Assembly: GCA_902766215.1 (NCBI GenBank)
Contig: CACXCV010000115.1
Location: 1-9,622 of the forward strand
Origin: Oscillospiraceae bacterium
Lineage (GTDB): Bacteria > Bacillota > Clostridia > Oscillospirales > Oscillospiraceae
DNA: 9,622 nt
Reading direction: 5' to 3'
Shown: positions 6,437 through 9,622 of the stretch, in pieces
How the letters are laid out: each line of letters opens with the position of its first letter
How positions within the stretch are numbered: position 1 is the first letter of the stretch
Notes under the pieces: generated by a model
Told to the model about the DNA's origin: nothing
Databases searched by the model: none
The model's input: only the letters and a program-made list of their open reading frames with translations
Program-made: the position numbers and the translations under genes

Positions 6437-6442
6437 CCCCCT
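6437..6442 (-). promoter_or_regulatory. Ribosome binding site favouring the internal trmL start
   Basis: AGGGGG on the minus strand is 7 nt before ATG 6429. The competing start at 6501 has GGAAAGG at 6507-6513. Both are plausible, but homology favours 6429. Confidence 0.6.
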
Positions 6443-6503
6443 GTGGGCAGAGCCTCCCGCCGGAAGCCGGGAATGGACTGCTGAAAATTTACAAAAGACA
6501 TGC

Positions 6504-6532
6504 TTGCCTTTCCGGTGCATCTATTCTATGAT
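6504..6532 (+). promoter_or_regulatory. Candidate sigma-A promoter for proBA-sdaAB-sdaAA
   Basis: TTGCCT (6504-6509, 4/6) is followed by a 17-nt spacer and TATGAT (6527-6532, 5/6). Transcription would start near 6539 and give a leader of about 80 nt before proB. The -35 lies at the edge of the region where the opposite-strand trmL transcript starts. No T-box specifier, antiterminator or leader terminator can be made out in the 80 nt, although T-boxes control proBA in some Firmicutes. Confidence 0.6.
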
Positions 6533-6551
6533 ATAAGACGAGAAAATTCAA
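6523..6551 (-). promoter_or_regulatory. Sigma-A promoter for the trmL-tpiA operon
   Basis: On the minus strand TTGAAT (6546-6551) is followed by a 17-nt spacer and TAGAAT (6523-6528, 5/6). Transcription would start near 6516, giving an 87-nt leader to ATG 6429 or only 15 nt to ATG 6501. The -10 box shares bases 6527-6528 with the -10 of the divergent proB promoter. Confidence 0.7.
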
Positions 6552-6575
6552 TATCAAACTACCGCAGATTCCAAG

Positions 6576-6583
6576 TTTTTTTT
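6576..6583 (+). repeat. T8 homopolymer in the proB leader
   Basis: Eight T residues in the untranslated leader, 35 nt before proB, are flanked by CTACC (6559-6563) and GGTAG (6593-6597), which could pair. No GC-rich hairpin precedes the run, so I do not call it an attenuator. Homopolymer runs are prone to slippage and sequencing error. Confidence 0.5.
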
Positions 6584-6618
6584 AGGGGTTATGGTAGAAA
6601 AGGAATGGAAAACATATT

Positions 6619-7419
6619 ATGGGCAAACGAATTGTAGTAAAGGTCGGCACCTCGACCCTGACGCACCGGTCGGGTGGGCTGAACTTTCGGAATATGGATC
6701 ATCTGGCGCGGGTGCTGTCGGATATTCGGGGCAAGGGCAACGAGGTGGTGCTGGTCTCCTCCGGCGCCATCGGCGTGGGCGTGGGCAAGCTGGGCCTGCG
6801 CGAGCGCCCGCGCGAGCTGTCGGTCAAGCAGGCGGCTGCTGCGGTGGGGCAGTGCGAGCTGATGCACCTGTACGACAAGTTTTTCGGCGAATACGGCTGC
6901 ACGGTGGCGCAGATCCTGCTCGCCCGGGCCGATGTGGACGACGCGGTCAGCCGCGCCAACCTCGAGCGGACCTTCAACTCACTGCTGCAGCTGGGCGCGC
7001 TGCCCATCGTCAACGAAAACGACTCGGTCTGCTTTGAGGAGATCGAGTCGGAGCACAAGGTCTTTGGCGACAACGACACGCTGTCGGCCATTGTCGCCTC
7101 GCTGCTGGGAGCCGATCTGCTGGTGCTGCTCTCCGACATCGACGGCGTGTTTGACCATGACCCCCACCGCGACCCAGACGCCCGGCTGATCCCGGTGATC
7201 GACGGGCTGACCGACGAGCTGTGGTCGCTGGCCGGCGGGGCCGGCAGCAGCCTGGGCACCGGCGGGATGCTGACCAAATTCCAGGCGGCGGAGATTGCCA
7301 ACGCCGCCGGGGTGGACATGGTGATTACTAACGGCGAAAAGCCGGACAATCTGTATTTTCTGGCGGACGGCGGGCACATCGGCACGCTGTTCCGCGCACA
7401 GAAGGGGGCGCTGGTATGA
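6619..7419 (+). CDS. proB: Glutamate 5-kinase, short form without PUA domain
   Basis: The enzyme phosphorylates L-glutamate with ATP to gamma-glutamyl phosphate, the first and feedback-controlled step of proline synthesis. The 266 residues form only the amino-acid kinase domain; the C-terminal PUA domain of E. coli-type ProB (about 100 residues more) is absent, as in a number of other bacterial ProBs. Visible motifs are KVGTSTL (8-14), VSSGAIGVG (46-54), NENDSV (132-137), FGDNDTLSA (149-157), LLSDIDGVFDHDP (170-182) and GTGGMLTK (213-220). ATG 6619 has only a modest ribosome site (GGAATGGAAA, 9-14 nt upstream). Its stop overlaps the proA start in ATGA, which implies translational coupling and immediate hand-over of the unstable product. 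Confidence 0.96.
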   Translation: MGKRIVVKVGTSTLTHRSGGLNFRNMDHLARVLSDIRGKGNEVVLVSSGAIGVGVGKLGLRERPRELSVKQAAAAVGQCELMHLYDKFFGEYGCTVAQILLARADVDDAVSRANLERTFNSLLQLGALPIVNENDSVCFEEIESEHKVFGDNDTLSAIVASLLGADLLVLLSDIDGVFDHDPHRDPDARLIPVIDGLTDELWSLAGGAGSSLGTGGMLTKFQAAEIANAAGVDMVITNGEKPDNLYFLADGGHIGTLFRAQKGALV

Positions 7420-8660
7420 CTGAGCTGGAGCGGCAGGGCGCGCAGGCCAGGGCGGCGGCGCGGGTGCTGGCCACGGCCTCGACGGTGCAGAAGAATCAGG
7501 CACTGGAGGCCATTGCCCTGGCCCTGGAAACCTGCTGGGACGATGTGCTGGCGGCCAACGCCGCCGACATGGCGGCGGCCAGAGCGGCGGGCATGCGCCC
7601 GGCGATGCTTGACCGGCTGCTGCTGGACGAGGGGCGCATCCGCGGCGTGGCGGCCGGGGTGCGGCAGGTAATGGCGCTGGAGGACCCGGTGGGGCGGATG
7701 GTGGAGATGACCACCCGGCCCAACGGCCTGCAGATCGGCAAAAAGACGGTGCCGCTGGGCGTGATCGGCATGATCTATGAAGCCCGGCCCAACGTGACCG
7801 TGGACGCGGCGGTGCTGTGCCTCAAGGCGGGCAACGCGGTGATTCTCCGCGGGGGCAAGGAGGCATTTGCCACCAACAACGCCCTGACGGCGCTGATGCG
7901 CGGGGCCATTGCCCGGGCGGGCCTGCCGGAGGATGCCATCAGCCTGGTGCAGGACACCAGCCGTGCCTCGGCCACTGAGCTGATGGGCCTGCGGGGTTAT
8001 CTCGACGTGCTGATCCCCCGGGGCGGCGCGGGGCTGATCCGCTCGGTGGTGGAAAACGCGCGGGTGCCGGTAATCGAGACAGGCGCGGGCGTGTGCCACG
8101 TCTATGTTGAGCGCAGCGCCGACCTGGACATGGCGGCGCGGATCATTGAAAACGCCAAGTGCTCGCGCCCCTCGGTGTGCAACGCGGCGGAGACGCTGCT
8201 GGTGGACCGGGACGCGGCGGCGGCCTTTCTGCCCATGGCCCAGGCCCGGCTGGAGCCGTGGCACTGCCGGCTGCGCGGCTGCCCGGAGACCTGTGCCATC
8301 CTCCCAACGGCTGAGCCGGCGGACGAGAGCGACTGGGACACCGAATACGGCGACTATATCCTGTCTATTAAGGTAGTGTCCGGCATGGACGAGGCGCTGG
8401 AGCACATTGCCGCGCACTCCACCGGGCACTCGGAAGCCATTGTTACCTCGGACTATTTCCAGGCGCAGCGGTTTTTGAACGAGGTGGACGCGGCGGCGGT
8501 GTATGTCAATGCCTCGACCCGGTTTACCGACGGCGGCGAGTTCGGCGAGGGGGCCGAAATCGGCATCGCCACGCAGAAGCTGCACGCCCGCGGGCCGATG
8601 GGCCTGCGGCAGCTGACCAGCACCAAGTATGTCATCTACGGCAGCGGACAGGTGAGGTGA
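7416..8660 (+). CDS. proA: Glutamate-5-semialdehyde dehydrogenase (gamma-glutamyl phosphate reductase)
   Basis: It reduces gamma-glutamyl phosphate with NADPH to glutamate-5-semialdehyde, which cyclises to pyrroline-5-carboxylate. The 414 residues match the family size. Signature segments are PLGVIGMIYEARPNVT (113-128), LKAGNAVILRGGKEA (136-150), VIETGAGVCHVYVE (219-232) and RPSVCNAAETLLV, with catalytic Cys255. EVDAAAVYVNASTRFTDGGEFGEGAEIGIATQKLHARGPMGL near the C-terminus is also typical. ATG 7416 overlaps the proB stop by 4 bases; its ribosome site lies inside the proB end (AGAAGGGGG). proC, the next pathway step, is not in the window. The following gene begins 4 nt after the stop. Confidence 0.97.
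   Translation: MTELERQGAQARAAARVLATASTVQKNQALEAIALALETCWDDVLAANAADMAAARAAGMRPAMLDRLLLDEGRIRGVAAGVRQVMALEDPVGRMVEMTTRPNGLQIGKKTVPLGVIGMIYEARPNVTVDAAVLCLKAGNAVILRGGKEAFATNNALTALMRGAIARAGLPEDAISLVQDTSRASATELMGLRGYLDVLIPRGGAGLIRSVVENARVPVIETGAGVCHVYVERSADLDMAARIIENAKCSRPSVCNAAETLLVDRDAAAAFLPMAQARLEPWHCRLRGCPETCAILPTAEPADESDWDTEYGDYILSIKVVSGMDEALEHIAAHSTGHSEAIVTSDYFQAQRFLNEVDAAAVYVNASTRFTDGGEFGEGAEIGIATQKLHARGPMGLRQLTSTKYVIYGSGQVR
8650..8657 (+). promoter_or_regulatory. Ribosome binding site of sdaAB inside the proA 3' end
   Basis: AGGTGAGG lies 7 nt before GTG 8665 and abuts the proA stop TGA 8658-8660. It supports the GTG start and coupling to proA translation. Confidence 0.65.
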
Positions 8661-8664
8661 GCGC

Positions 8665-9327
8665 GTGAATCTGTTTGACATCATGGGTCCGATTATGGTG
8701 GGGCCGTCCAGCTCGCATACGGCGGGCGCAGTGCGGATCGGACAGATTGCCCGGCGGCTGCTGGGCGGCCGGCCCGACCGGGCGGAGCTGCTGCTGACGG
8801 GCAGCTTTGCCGCCACCGGCAAGGGCCACGGAACCGACCGGGCGCTGATTGCCGGGCTGCTGGACATGGCGCCGGACGACGCGCGTATCCCCCGCAGCCC
8901 CGCCGTGGCCGAGGCCTGCGGCATGGTCGTGACGGTCAGCCGCACCGAACTGCGCGGCGTTCACCCCAACACGGTGCTGCTGCGCCTGACCCACGGGAAC
9001 AAGCGCATGTCGGTGCAGGCCTCGTCGCTGGGCGGCGGCCGGGTGCGGATCAACGCCATTGACGGCATGGAGGCGGCCTTTGACGGCGAAGCGCCCACGC
9101 TGATCATCCGCAACGAGGACCGGCCCGGCGTGCTGGGTGCGGTGACGGCCCTGCTGGGCCGCAGCGGCATGAACATTGCCACCATGCAGCTCTACCGCGA
9201 CCGGCGGGGTGGGCTGGCGGTGATGGTACTGGAATTTGATCAGCCGGTGCCGGAACAGCTGCTGGCGCAGCTGCGGGCGCAGGAGGACGTGCGCTCGGTG
9301 ACCTATCTGGAAATGGAGGGACCGTAA
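8665..9327 (+). CDS. sdaAB: L-serine dehydratase (iron-sulfur type), beta subunit with C-terminal ACT domain
   Basis: This is the beta subunit of the two-chain L-serine ammonia-lyase that converts serine to pyruvate and ammonia using a [4Fe-4S] cluster held by the alpha subunit. The 220 residues contain the N-terminal substrate motif GPSSSHTAG (13-21), the FAATGKGHGTDRALIAGLLDM segment (48-68), HPNTVLL (100-106) and SLGGGRVRI. An ACT domain follows from about 144 to 217 (IIRNEDRPGVLGAVTALLGRSGMNIATM), a small-molecule regulatory fold typical of Clostridia/Bacillus beta subunits. The start is GTG 8665, 4 nt after the proA stop. The stop overlaps the sdaAA start by one base (TAATG), so the two subunits are made together. 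Confidence 0.95.
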   Translation: MNLFDIMGPIMVGPSSSHTAGAVRIGQIARRLLGGRPDRAELLLTGSFAATGKGHGTDRALIAGLLDMAPDDARIPRSPAVAEACGMVVTVSRTELRGVHPNTVLLRLTHGNKRMSVQASSLGGGRVRINAIDGMEAAFDGEAPTLIIRNEDRPGVLGAVTALLGRSGMNIATMQLYRDRRGGLAVMVLEFDQPVPEQLLAQLRAQEDVRSVTYLEMEGP

Positions 9328-9622
9328 TGGCCTTTGCTTCGGTGGAAAACATGCTGGCGGCGGCCCAGACGGCCCCGCTGTGGGAAGCCATCCTGCAGAG
9401 CGATCTGGCCGACCGGGGCGTGAGCCGCGAAAACTCGTTGGGGAAGATGGCCCGCCGCTGGCAGGCCATGGTCGAGGCGGTGGAGGACTATGACCCGGCG
9501 CAGCGCTCGGCCAGCGGCCTGGTGGGCGGCGACGGCGGGCGTATGGCGGCGGCGCCGCCGCAGTTCCTGGGCGACTTTGGCCGGGCGGTGATTGCCTGCG
9601 CATTGAAAACCGGCGAGTGCAA
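9327..9622 (+). CDS. sdaAA: L-serine dehydratase (iron-sulfur type), alpha subunit, 5' part only
   Basis: The frame from ATG 9327 is open to the window edge, giving 98 residues of a protein normally near 290. SRENSLGKMARRWQAMVEAV (33-52) and SASGLVGGD (61-69) are typical of the alpha-subunit N-terminus. The cysteines that bind the iron-sulfur cluster lie further downstream, outside the window, so completeness cannot be judged. A ribosome site GGAGGG in the end of sdaAB lies 6 nt upstream. The identity is strengthened by direct pairing with the beta-subunit gene. Confidence 0.9.
   Translation, partial: MAFASVENMLAAAQTAPLWEAILQSDLADRGVSRENSLGKMARRWQAMVEAVEDYDPAQRSASGLVGGDGGRMAAAPPQFLGDFGRAVIACALKTGEC

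Noticed and set aside
5119..6531. 470-codon plus-strand frame opposite tpiA and trmL
   Set aside because: Both minus-strand genes are full-length and motif-complete; this is their shadow frame.
6539..6618. T-box or attenuator controlling proBA
   Set aside because: The leader is only about 80 nt and shows no specifier loop, no antiterminator bulge sequence and no GC-rich terminator ahead of the T run.
6699..8945. 748-codon minus-strand frame opposite proB, proA and sdaAB
   Set aside because: All three plus-strand genes have intact catalytic motifs and coupled starts. The antisense frame is an Arg/Pro/His-rich shadow with no ribosome site.

Overview
The window reads as ordinary chromosomal DNA from a GC-rich, low-redundancy member of the Clostridia (Firmicutes). 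The grounds are strong AGGAGG-type ribosome binding sites, sigma-A-like promoters, short intrinsic terminators, a lone ECF-type S component, a large LplA-like lipoprotein, and a short glutamate 5-kinase without PUA domain. The organism assignment is an inference from gene types and codon use. I see no phage, transposon, CRISPR, rRNA or tRNA.

Layout. (1) 1-274 (+): 3' end of a gene ending in a CBS-like segment. (2) 354-2114 (-): M3-family oligoendopeptidase F with HELGH zinc motif, own promoter and terminator. (3) 2266-2859 (-): ECF transporter S component, own promoter and strong terminator. (4) 2860-3225: divergent control region of 366 bp with an excellent sigma-A promoter for the gene to the right and a TGTATACA palindrome just ahead of its -35. 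(5) 3226-4935 (+): large solute-binding lipoprotein with no permease or ATPase genes beside it. (6) 4936-5124: convergent gap with two hairpins. (7) 5920-6429 then 5125-5901 (-): two-gene operon of a tRNA wobble-position 2'-O-methyltransferase (trmL-like) and triosephosphate isomerase. (8) 6504-6551: divergent promoters whose -10 boxes overlap. (9) 6619-9622 (+): tightly packed proB-proA-sdaAB-sdaAA cluster, with ATGA overlap, 4-nt gap and 1-nt overlap; sdaAA runs off the end.

How they work together. ProB and ProA make glutamate-5-semialdehyde from glutamate for proline synthesis. SdaAB/SdaAA form the two-subunit iron-sulfur L-serine dehydratase, which yields pyruvate and ammonia. Their joint packaging in one apparent operon is the least routine gene arrangement here. 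The peptidase, the S component and the lipoprotein are single-gene units that share a theme of nutrient acquisition. I did not find a convincing new multi-gene system. The more interesting signals are regulatory: the overlapping divergent promoters, the palindromic candidate operator, and the ambiguous trmL start.
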